Assembly: GCA_026396555.1 (NCBI GenBank)
Contig: JAPLWO010000015.1
Location: forward strand, 1-10,868
Direction: 5' to 3'
DNA: 10,868 nt
Origin: Candidatus Magasanikiibacteriota bacterium
GTDB lineage: Bacteria; Patescibacteriota; Patescibacteriia; Magasanikbacterales; 2-02-FULL-50-9b
The translations under genes were made by a program, and so were the position numbers. The notes beneath the pieces are model-generated. The model was not told the DNA's origin. It worked only from the letters and a program-made list of their open reading frames with translations, and did not search any database. Every line of letters starts with the position of its first letter. Positions within the stretch are counted from its first letter, which is position 1. This document shows, piece after piece, positions 5,523 through 10,868 of the stretch.

Positions 5523-5942
5523 GTACTTGTGAAGTGCTTGATCGAGTCAGGGTCCAACGCGACGCCTTTAGACTCTCGCCTCCATAACTACAGTGTCTAT
5601 AAGCTCTTTAGTCAGGTTACAATAGAATAGCTCTTTACGTAGTCAGTCGGTTCCCGCTTTTCTTTCAACGAAAAAGGCGTGAATACTGGTAGAGCACCTC
5701 TCCGAGGTTGTTCCCACTCACGATTCCGGTGTTACCTCGCATTCTAAAAATGAGGTTACTTAACACCACGCAGAAGGATTTGACGCGAACTACAACTCAA
5801 CTAGCAAGCCAGATATCCTCGAGGTCACGTTTACGCGCACCTCAAGTAGTGTCCGTCTTGCAATAGGCTCGTGGCCCACCGAATATTCTAATTATCTTCG
5901 GGTGGATTGCCCGAGCCTTTGTGCTTTTTATAGGGTTTTTTA
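5523..5942 (+). ncRNA. Structured non-coding RNA, ~400 nt, family not recognised
   Basis: A complete transcription unit without a plausible protein frame lies between a consensus promoter and a strong terminator. The sequence is richer in G+C than the flanking intergenic DNA and folds into local hairpins: 5544-5554 with 5561-5575 (GAGTC-AGG-GTC stem), 5655-5662 with 5670-5679, 5696-5700 with 5704-5708, GGTGTTA and CCTC 5728-5738 with 5752-5767, and GAGGT 5821-5825 with 5839-5843. Three of these stems use the same ACCTC/GAGGT pair, allowing alternative pairings. AGCTCTTTA occurs twice (5602-5610, 5629-5637), each followed by a nearby GTCAG. I looked for the conserved cores of RNase P RNA (GAGGAAAGTCC), tmRNA (GGATTCGAC, ALAA-type tag, TCCACCA end), SRP RNA and T-box leaders on both strands and found none. 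A very divergent tmRNA or RNase P RNA cannot be excluded by eye. The 3' end is set by the terminator hairpin. Confidence 0.65.
5866..5932 (+). terminator. Intrinsic terminator of the structured RNA
   Basis: A ~17-bp hairpin: GGCTCG 5866-5871 with CGAGCC 5912-5917, GGC 5873-5875 with GCC 5909-5911, CCACC 5876-5880 with GGGTGG 5900-5905 (one bulge), and GAA 5881-5883 with TTC 5897-5899. The loop is AT-rich (5884-5896). A T-rich tract with interruptions follows (5918-5931), and a second T-run starts at 5936. It ends the RNA before the independent dksA-like promoter. Confidence 0.75.
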
Positions 5943-5966
5943 AATAAACGAATGAGAGCAATAAAA

Positions 5967-5995
5967 TTGACAAGCTTTTTTACACACTCTATACT
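5967..5995 (+). promoter_or_regulatory. Promoter of the dksA-lspA-comM operon
   Basis: TTGACA (5967-5972) and TATACT (5990-5995) with a 17-base spacer, giving a start near 6002 and a leader of ~25 bases. Confidence 0.85.
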
Positions 5996-6019
5996 CCTTC
6001 AATAGATTCGGAGAATTAA

Positions 6020-6049
6020 ATGTACTATGAAATCACCCTTTTCAAATGA
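6020..6049 (+). CDS. Possible 9-codon leader peptide overlapping the dksA-like start
   Basis: GGAG (6010-6013) is spaced 6 bases from an ATG at 6020, which opens a short frame (MYYEITLFK, stop TGA 6047-6049) overlapping the dksA-like start at 6027 in another frame. The same SD is 13 bases from the dksA-like ATG, which is long. The peptide may be translated and tune dksA-like translation, or the SD may simply serve the larger gene. There is no independent evidence for the peptide. Confidence 0.25.
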   Translation: MYYEITLFK

Positions 6050-6392
6050 ATTCCTCGCTGAGATTAAGACAGCTCTTGAGGAACAAAAAACCCGCCTTAC
6101 ACGCCAACTCGGTGATTTAACCGACAAGGAAACCGGTTCTGCCTTCCCAAATTATGGCGAAGGTGAGGATGAGAGTGCCGAAGAAGTCGCTACATACGAC
6201 TCAAATTTGCAATTAATCGACTCAATGGGCTCTGAAATGCGCGATGTCAACGAATCGTTGGGACGTCTTGAGAAAGGTACCTATGGTACTTGTAAGTATT
6301 GCGGCGAACAAATCGATGAACAGCGTCTCCGTGCACGCCCAACATCAAGTTCATGCGTCGCATGTAAAAAAGCTTTGACGCAGGAAATGTGA
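6027..6392 (+). CDS. DksA/TraR-family C4 zinc-finger protein
   Basis: The 121 residues comprise an N-terminal coiled-coil region (about 6-82) and a C-terminal C4 zinc finger with Cys89, Cys92, Cys110 and Cys113 (CKYCGEQIDEQRL and SCVACKKAL). Family members reach into the RNA polymerase secondary channel with the coiled coil and change promoter response, in proteobacteria with ppGpp. The tip region is acidic (YGEGEDESAEE, about 43-53) but lacks a clear DxxDxA motif, so this is closer to the general TraR/YteA-type group than to true DksA, and ppGpp synergy should not be assumed. The start is ATG 6027; GGAG lies 13 bases upstream. It leads an operon: its stop TGA (6390-6392) overlaps the GTG start of lspA. 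The family call is firm. Confidence 0.9.
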   Translation: MKSPFSNEFLAEIKTALEEQKTRLTRQLGDLTDKETGSAFPNYGEGEDESAEEVATYDSNLQLIDSMGSEMRDVNESLGRLEKGTYGTCKYCGEQIDEQRLRARPTSSSCVACKKALTQEM

Positions 6393-6829
6393 TAAAAAAG
6401 GGGGGGATACAATTTTTTGGTCTCCTTTTGACTGTTCTCGGAGCAACAATCGGTGATCGATTGCTAAAATTTATCGTTCATCAATCGCAATTTAACGCAA
6501 GCGCACGAATTGGCTGGCGTTTTTTCGCATTTGAACGGTTTCATAACCCTGGAATCGCGTTTGGAGTGCCGATTCCTATTTGGATCGTGCTGCCGCTCAC
6601 GCTCATTTTTTTGATTGTGCTCGCCATTTGGGTATTTCGACAGCGAGAAAATCAGCCGCTCACACATATCGCAATCGCCGCAATTACTTTGGGCGCGCTT
6701 TCGAATGCTTTTGATCGAACAACGCTCGGCTACACGATCGATTACATCCGGGTACTTGACAGCATCATTAATATCGCGGATATACTAGTTATAGCGGGAA
6801 TCGCAACGCTCGTTTTTCGAAAAAAATAA
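6389..6829 (+). CDS. lspA: Lipoprotein signal peptidase (signal peptidase II)
   Basis: LspA cuts the signal peptide from prolipoproteins after lipid attachment to the conserved Cys, within the cytoplasmic membrane. The 146 residues have four hydrophobic segments (about 8-28, 63-83, 91-106 and 124-142), the usual topology. Conserved family residues are present: D23 and K27 in GDRLLK, N53 in NPGIAFG, N106/R110 in GALSNAFDR, and the aspartyl catalytic pair D118 (TIDYI) and D131 (INIADI). The start is GTG at 6389, overlapping the upstream TGA by 4 bases, with AGGA just before it, which points to translational coupling. It implies this organism makes lipoproteins. Identification firm. Confidence 0.96.
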   Translation: MIKKGGIQFFGLLLTVLGATIGDRLLKFIVHQSQFNASARIGWRFFAFERFHNPGIAFGVPIPIWIVLPLTLIFLIVLAIWVFRQRENQPLTHIAIAAITLGALSNAFDRTTLGYTIDYIRVLDSIINIADILVIAGIATLVFRKK

Positions 6830-6851
6830 TTAATCTTATCTTAAGGAGGGT

Positions 6852-8330
6852 ATGGTTACACACATTGCAAGCGCAACACTTGTTGGTATTGGCGCACATT
6901 TAGTTACTGTCGAGGCAGAAGTTGTTTCTGGGATGACGAATTTTACAATCGTCGGGTTGCCGGACGCAAAAATTCAGGAGGCACGCGAGCGAATTCGATC
7001 CGCAATTAAACAATCAGGATTTCAATATCCATACAATTTTCGAATTACCGTTAATCTTGCACCATCAGATCTGCGAAAAGAAGGAACGGGTTTCGACGTT
7101 CCGATCGCGCTCGCGATTTTAAGTAAGCCTTTAGGACTACCAGATCTCGACGATGCGTTGGTTATCGGAGAGTTGGCGCTCGATGGAAGTGTTCGGCCAG
7201 TGCGTGGTGTGTTGGCTGCAGCGCGAGCGGGGATGCGGGCAGGAAAACGACGAATGTTTGTGCCCGCGGAAAATGCAGCCGAGGCAGCGCTCGTGGAAAA
7301 TATTGAAATTTATCCGATAAAAAATTTAAAGATGTTGATCGATGCAATTGCAAAAGGTGCACGATCAGATTTGAAATCATTTGAGCGCGGCGATAAAAAT
7401 AATTTCACCGCGACAAAACCAGAAATTGATTTCGCTGATATTGCGGGAAATGAATTCGCAAAACGCGCATTACTCATCGCTGCTGCGGGAAATTTTCATT
7501 GTTTGTTGCAAGGACCGCCGGGCGTTGGAAAAACAATGTTGGCGCGCGCGGTTCCAGGAATTTTAGCACCGCTTTCTTCGACCGAATCACTCGAAGTTAC
7601 GGAAATTTATTCTTCGGCTGGAGTTGTGGGGCCTGAACAGCTGCCAATCACAGCGCGGCCATTCCGTGCACCGCATCACAGTGCATCAACAAGCGCGCTG
7701 ATTGGTTCGTGGAACGGACGAACGTTAAAGCCGGGAGAAATCACACTCGCACATCGTGGAATTTTATTTCTTGATGAACTGCCAGAATTTGCGCGCAATG
7801 TTTTGGAGCAGTTGCGACAACCGCTTGAGGCGCATTCATTGCAACTCGCGCGCGCATATGCGACAACACCACTGCCAGCACATTTCATGTTAATTGCGGC
7901 GCAAAATCCGTGTCCGTGTGGGTTCGCCACGCATCCAACTCGGACATGCTCGTGTACACTCCAACAAAAAAGAATCTACGCGAAAAAAATTTCCGGACCA
8001 CTGCTCGATCGGATTGATTTATTTTGTGAAGTTGCGGCGACAAATTTGAATGCGCTGACTGCAACAAAAAAATCGGCGATAAAAAATTCAGCAGCAATAC
8101 GCGAAGAAGTTTTAGCAGCGCAAAAATTTGCAATGGGTCGCGGCGAAATTGCGTTGCCAGAAAAAACAAAAATTTTTGCAACGCGCGCGGCAGAAAAACT
8201 CGAACTTTCAGCGCGTGGATTTACACGATTAATTCGCGTCAGTCGAACGATTGCGGATCTTGCATCGAGCGCATCGATCGAATCAACACACGTTGCCGAA
8301 GCGCTACAATATCGAACGCCACAATCTTAA
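6852..8330 (+). CDS. comM: ComM/YifB-family AAA+ ATPase (Mg-chelatase-like)
   Basis: ComM is a hexameric branch-migration helicase acting on recombination intermediates during natural transformation in competent bacteria; many YifB homologues remain uncharacterised. The 492 residues give the full layout: N-terminal ChlI/Lon-like domain (about 5-165, with FTIVGLPDAKIQEARERIRS), AAA+ core with Walker A GPPGVGKT (221-228), Walker B ILFLDELPEF (304-313), the Cys motif NPCPCG...CSC (352-368) and the RIDL box (387-390), then the C-terminal domain ending HVAEALQYR. It begins 22 bases after lspA. A strong SD AAGGAGG (6843-6849) lies only 2 bases from the ATG, closer than usual, but the N-terminus aligns with the family, so this start is kept. 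In organisms thought to live by importing DNA, a DNA-uptake role is attractive but inferred. Confidence 0.96.
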   Translation: MVTHIASATLVGIGAHLVTVEAEVVSGMTNFTIVGLPDAKIQEARERIRSAIKQSGFQYPYNFRITVNLAPSDLRKEGTGFDVPIALAILSKPLGLPDLDDALVIGELALDGSVRPVRGVLAAARAGMRAGKRRMFVPAENAAEAALVENIEIYPIKNLKMLIDAIAKGARSDLKSFERGDKNNFTATKPEIDFADIAGNEFAKRALLIAAAGNFHCLLQGPPGVGKTMLARAVPGILAPLSSTESLEVTEIYSSAGVVGPEQLPITARPFRAPHHSASTSALIGSWNGRTLKPGEITLAHRGILFLDELPEFARNVLEQLRQPLEAHSLQLARAYATTPLPAHFMLIAAQNPCPCGFATHPTRTCSCTLQQKRIYAKKISGPLLDRIDLFCEVAATNLNALTATKKSAIKNSAAIREEVLAAQKFAMGRGEIALPEKTKIFATRAAEKLELSARGFTRLIRVSRTIADLASSASIESTHVAEALQYRTPQS

Positions 8331-8332
8331 AA

Positions 8333-9760
8333 TTATCGAATGTATTTGAGTGGATTTACGTGGCGACCGCCGATGATAACTTCAAAATGCAAATGAGTAC
8401 CGGTCGAACGGCCCGTTGTTCCAACCATAGAAATCGTTTCACCGCGGCTCACTTGTTGGCCCACATGCACAAATACTTTGCTGTTGTGGCCATAACGCGT
8501 TTGCATACCGTTTCCATGATCAATCAAAATCATGTTTCCGTAACCACCATTATTCCAGCCGGAAAATACGACAGTTCCATCATCAGCTGCGTATACAGGA
8601 TCCGTATAGTCACCATTAATATCGTCACCTGGATGACCTGCACTAAAATATTGTGTAACCGAATGATTCCGCGTTGGCCATAATAATTTTTCACCCGGCG
8701 CAAGCGGTGGGCGTTTGATAACTTCTGTTGTTGTTTGAGGAGGAGGCTCAACATCAGTTGGAACATCAGATTGATCAGATGATGCAGCCGGTTGATCTGC
8801 AGGTGTTGCGTCTGCAACTTGTGGTGCTTCATCAGGAACTGGAGCAGGCTCTGGCGCGGGTGATGGCGTTGCAACTGGTTTTGGAAGTGTTAACGGCTGC
8901 GCACCCGGCACAACAATCAACTGACCTTTTTTGAGTGAGGTATTTACGCTCACATTATTTGCCGCTGCAATAATTTTTGCATCAACTTTAAATACGGTCG
9001 CGATATTTTTAACCGTACCGCCACTTTTAACTGCATACACAACGCCATCAACGGATGGAACTGTAATTGTGTCACCAGGACGAAGCACAGAATTTGCAAC
9101 TAAATTATTCGCCCACAAAAGTGTCGCAATTTTTAAATTAAATTTCTTTGCGATGCGCGCAAGTGTATCGCCACGTTGCACCGCATATCGCTGAATGGGT
9201 TGGGTTTGTTTGGGAGGGATTTGCATTTGATCTGATGTTTGATCTGAGATACTTGCCGGCGCGCGCCCGACTGCGCCCGAATATGGAAATACATATGCGA
9301 TCGCACCACCGTTGTGATAAATAGTTGTAGGAATTTGTTCTGTGACTGTATCAGTTGATAACCCATCATCGGTCGCAGCCTGCCAATCAACATCGCTCGA
9401 CGATGAAGAAAGATGCGCGAGTAAAAAACTTTTCGAACCTGGAATCACGCCTGGCTGACTTGAGGCACGAACAGAACCATATGTTATCAATAAAGTAATT
9501 ACTGTGGTGAAAAAAATAAGCCCGAGACGGCTCGTCACAATAACGCGGCGACGCTCCCATGGGTTGGAAGAAATTTCGAGGTATCGACGCCAATGTCGGC
9601 GCGAAAGCTGATATAACGGAGCAATTACAAGTGGAATCGCGGGGCGAGTAACTACGCCAAAAAAGCGCCCTATTCCACGACCAAACCAAACAAACAGGCG
9701 CTTAAGGCTTACTAACGCCCGCACGGTTGACAGCAAAAATTTGTATAAATGTCGTTTCAC
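8333..9760 (-). CDS. Membrane-anchored LysM/M23 peptidase
   Basis: This 475-residue envelope protein should cut or remodel peptidoglycan cross-links. It has an N-terminal basic, aromatic-rich amphipathic region (about 1-77), one transmembrane segment (about 78-96), a Ser/Asp/Thr-rich region, two LysM-like peptidoglycan-binding repeats (about 191-234, with RYAVQRGDTLARIAKKF, and 241-285), a Pro/Ala-rich linker (about 290-345) and a C-terminal M23 (LytM-type) domain. Zinc and catalytic residues are complete: H376 and D380 in HPGDD, H425 in YGH, H456 and H458 in HLHFE. An active enzyme, not a degenerate activator such as EnvC, is therefore predicted. The start is GTG at 9760-9758 without SD, just behind a TTGACG-17-TATCCT promoter, so the mRNA may be nearly leaderless. 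It converges on comM with only 2 bases between stop codons. Confidence 0.92.
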   Translation of the reverse strand: MKRHLYKFLLSTVRALVSLKRLFVWFGRGIGRFFGVVTRPAIPLVIAPLYQLSRRHWRRYLEISSNPWERRRVIVTSRLGLIFFTTVITLLITYGSVRASSQPGVIPGSKSFLLAHLSSSSSDVDWQAATDDGLSTDTVTEQIPTTIYHNGGAIAYVFPYSGAVGRAPASISDQTSDQMQIPPKQTQPIQRYAVQRGDTLARIAKKFNLKIATLLWANNLVANSVLRPGDTITVPSVDGVVYAVKSGGTVKNIATVFKVDAKIIAAANNVSVNTSLKKGQLIVVPGAQPLTLPKPVATPSPAPEPAPVPDEAPQVADATPADQPAASSDQSDVPTDVEPPPQTTTEVIKRPPLAPGEKLLWPTRNHSVTQYFSAGHPGDDINGDYTDPVYAADDGTVVFSGWNNGGYGNMILIDHGNGMQTRYGHNSKVFVHVGQQVSRGETISMVGTTGRSTGTHLHFEVIIGGRHVNPLKYIR

Positions 9761-9772
9761 AATGTACTATTC

Positions 9773-9801
9773 AGGATACTATGATATGCTTGGTGCGTCA
9801 A
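9773..9801 (-). promoter_or_regulatory. Candidate promoter of the M23 peptidase gene
   Basis: TTGACG (9801-9796) and TATCCT (9778-9773) are 17 bases apart on the minus strand. The start would fall near 9766, ~6 bases before the GTG codon at 9760. It lies inside the 5' end of the divergent membrane-protein gene, so the two promoters overlap face to face. Confidence 0.5.
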
Positions 9802-10586
9802 CCAATATGAACGATCTTGGAAAAAAAATAGAGCTCGATTTCTTTAGCACTTTTGGACTTGTTGCGGTCAACTGTTTGCTCGCAGCTACCTTTATATATA
9901 CAGGGTCAGCGCTCGCGATTCGATTTATTTTTAGTATTTTTGGAATTGGATGTGCGGCAGTGCTTGCACAACTGATAGTGAAAAAAAAATTTCAAGAAAA
10001 ATCAGCGCGGGAGATTTTATTTTTTGTTGCGGGCGCAGTTGCCGCACTAACAGCACTCGTAGCACAACTCATCGTGCCAGATTTCAAACCAATTTTTTAT
10101 ACGCTCTGTGTTGTGATTGGCGCAGGAATTTTTATTGCGCTCGAACAACTCGATGAGGAGAAAAAAATACAGTCGGCTGCTGGAGGGCGCGCATTAACTG
10201 CATGCGCATTAATCTTAAGCGGTTTTTTGATTGATAATTTATATGGCAGTACACTTGTTGTCATCGCGTTTGCAGCGCTTGCATTCGGAGACGCAAAAAA
10301 TAATATCGTAAAACGAATTGCACGCGATAGTTCACTCATGCTTTTATTTTTACTTTTGATTCGCGGCGTTGCATACTTGGGGCATTCTGTTATTTTTGAT
10401 TTAGGTGATCCGTTTGTGCTAGTTGGAATTTTCGGCGGTTTTTTCGCACAACGATTGATGCCACTTTGGAAATGGACGCCACTACTCGCATTATTTTTTC
10501 TCGAAAAATTTCACGGCATTGTTTTATTAGGTGCGTTTTTATGCGGCCTTCTTATTTCCGAGCTGATCTTGCCAGATACGGAATAA
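9786..10586 (+). CDS. Multi-pass membrane protein, family not recognised
   Basis: About 266 residues, almost entirely hydrophobic, with roughly eight membrane segments (from this start at about 19-39, 43-65, 75-97, 101-120, 137-155, 157-172, 181-206, 210-226 and 231-258; some may be re-entrant). Short charged loops separate them (KKKFQEKSAR, LDEEKK, DAKNNIVKRIARD). I see no signature of a known transporter or enzyme. Several starts are possible: TTG 9741, ATG 9762, ATG 9786 and ATG 9807. I chose 9786 because AGGA (9773-9776) lies 9 bases upstream; 9807 is also acceptable since hydrophobicity begins after it. It diverges from the M23 peptidase gene and is followed by tig after 36 bases. A cell-envelope role is suggested only by the neighbour. 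Confidence 0.75.
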   Translation: MLGASTNMNDLGKKIELDFFSTFGLVAVNCLLAATFIYTGSALAIRFIFSIFGIGCAAVLAQLIVKKKFQEKSAREILFFVAGAVAALTALVAQLIVPDFKPIFYTLCVVIGAGIFIALEQLDEEKKIQSAAGGRALTACALILSGFLIDNLYGSTLVVIAFAALAFGDAKNNIVKRIARDSSLMLLFLLLIRGVAYLGHSVIFDLGDPFVLVGIFGGFFAQRLMPLWKWTPLLALFFLEKFHGIVLLGAFLCGLLISELILPDTE

Positions 10587-10597
10587 AATGTTACACT
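10569..10597 (+). promoter_or_regulatory. Candidate promoter of tig
   Basis: TTGCCA (10569-10574) and TACACT (10592-10597) with a 17-base spacer: five of six and four of six consensus matches. The -35 lies in the last codons of the membrane-protein gene. The start would be near 10604, giving a ~19-base leader without a visible SD. Confidence 0.4.
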
Positions 10598-10622
10598 GCG
10601 GACCATATAAAGCTTTATTTTT

Positions 10623-10868
10623 ATGACCGCAACCATCAAAGAATTACCAAAATCTCAAGTCGAACTCACGATTACTATTACGGCTGCGGAACAACAACCA
10701 TATATTGTACGCGCAGCTAAAAAAATTTCAGAAGATATTAAAGTTCCCGGATTTCGTCCAGGACTTGCACCGCTCGATGTAATTACAGCACAAGTTGGCG
10801 AAATGAAAGTTTTGGAAAGTGCGCTTGAAACAATTGTGCGCGAAACATTTGTAAACGCGGTTAAACAG
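10623..10868 (+). CDS. tig: Trigger factor, N-terminal part (runs off right edge)
   Basis: Trigger factor is the ribosome-bound chaperone that meets nascent chains at the exit tunnel. Only 82 codons are visible, all within the N-terminal ribosome-binding domain. The signature loop that contacts ribosomal protein uL23 is present as GFRPGLAP (43-50; family GFRxGxxP), preceded by the usual strand-helix pattern (SQVELTITITAAE, then RAAKKISEDIKVP) and followed by the expected helix (KVLESALETIVRETFVNAV). Start ATG 10623 fits the family N-terminus; no SD is visible. In many bacteria tig precedes clpP and clpX, which would lie outside the window. Confidence 0.93.
   Translation, partial: MTATIKELPKSQVELTITITAAEQQPYIVRAAKKISEDIKVPGFRPGLAPLDVITAQVGEMKVLESALETIVRETFVNAVKQ

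Noticed and set aside
5242..5532. 96-codon plus-strand frame
   Set aside because: It crosses the SD-loop hairpin, the DnaA-box cluster and the RNA promoter; its composition is unlike a protein and it has no SD.
5676..5750. tRNA-like D arm (TGGTAGAGC followed by ACCTC...GAGGT)
   Set aside because: The 5' half of the D stem does not match, the would-be anticodon loop has only three bases, and no T arm or acceptor stem closes the structure.
5523..5942. tmRNA, RNase P RNA, SRP RNA, T-box or group I intron
   Set aside because: None of the conserved cores (GGATTCGAC and a tag ending in ALAA; GAGGAAAGTCC; GGAAG-type SRP apex; T-box GGTGG; group I P7 segments) was found on either strand. A remote homologue is left open.
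5764..5943. 59-codon open stretch on the plus strand inside the RNA region
   Set aside because: It has no ATG, GTG or TTG start with an SD, runs through the terminator hairpin, and its translation resembles no protein.
9741..9785. N-terminal extension of the membrane protein from TTG 9741 or ATG 9762
   Set aside because: No SD precedes either codon, and the extra residues (Tyr/Cys-rich) overlap the start and promoter of the divergent M23 gene. ATG 9786 with AGGA upstream is preferred.
1..10868. CRISPR array, transposase, prophage or toxin-antitoxin genes
   Set aside because: No regularly spaced direct repeats and no recognisable mobile or defence genes on either strand.

Overview
The window looks like chromosomal DNA of a small-genome bacterium, most probably a Candidate Phyla Radiation (Patescibacteria) member. 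This is inferred from gene content and style: short genes, tight spacing, weak or absent Shine-Dalgarno (SD) sequences before several genes, a TRM11-type RNA methyltransferase, an NYN-domain protein between rpsO and pnp, a DksA/TraR-type zinc-finger protein and a LysM/M23 envelope peptidase. The genes have ordinary housekeeping character. I see no phage, transposase, CRISPR array or tRNA.

Left part, read on the minus strand: a TRM11-like methyltransferase (5234-4062), then a promoter overlapping its stop codon that drives rpsO (S15), an NYN/LabA-like putative RNase and pnp (PNPase). The classical bacterial rpsO-pnp pair is thus kept but interrupted by a second RNA-processing protein. The rpsO leader folds so that its SD is sequestered, as expected for S15 autocontrol. 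After pnp lies an unusual ~150-bp palindromic element with a three-way-junction fold, then the start of an unrecognised gene that runs off the left edge.

Centre (5235-6026): about 790 bases without a protein gene, at the point where gene direction changes. It holds the methyltransferase promoter and leader (with a hairpin that presents a perfect SD heptamer in its loop), a cluster of DnaA-box-like nonamers beside AT-rich DNA (candidate replication origin or DnaA-controlled site), and a complete transcription unit for a ~400-nt structured RNA: consensus promoter, many hairpins, strong terminator. I could not match that RNA to RNase P RNA, tmRNA, SRP RNA or 6S RNA. It is the most likely novel item in the window.

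Right part, plus strand: dksA/traR-like gene, lspA (signal peptidase II) and comM/yifB form a tight operon behind a consensus promoter. A convergent LysM/M23 peptidase gene (9760-8333, minus) ends 2 bases from comM. It is divergent from an unrecognised multi-pass membrane protein, which is followed by the 5' part of tig (trigger factor) running off the right edge.

Three promoters with 17-bp spacers (TTGACA with TATAGT or TATACT) recur in front of rpsO, the structured RNA and the dksA-like gene, giving a clear sigma70-type consensus for this genome.
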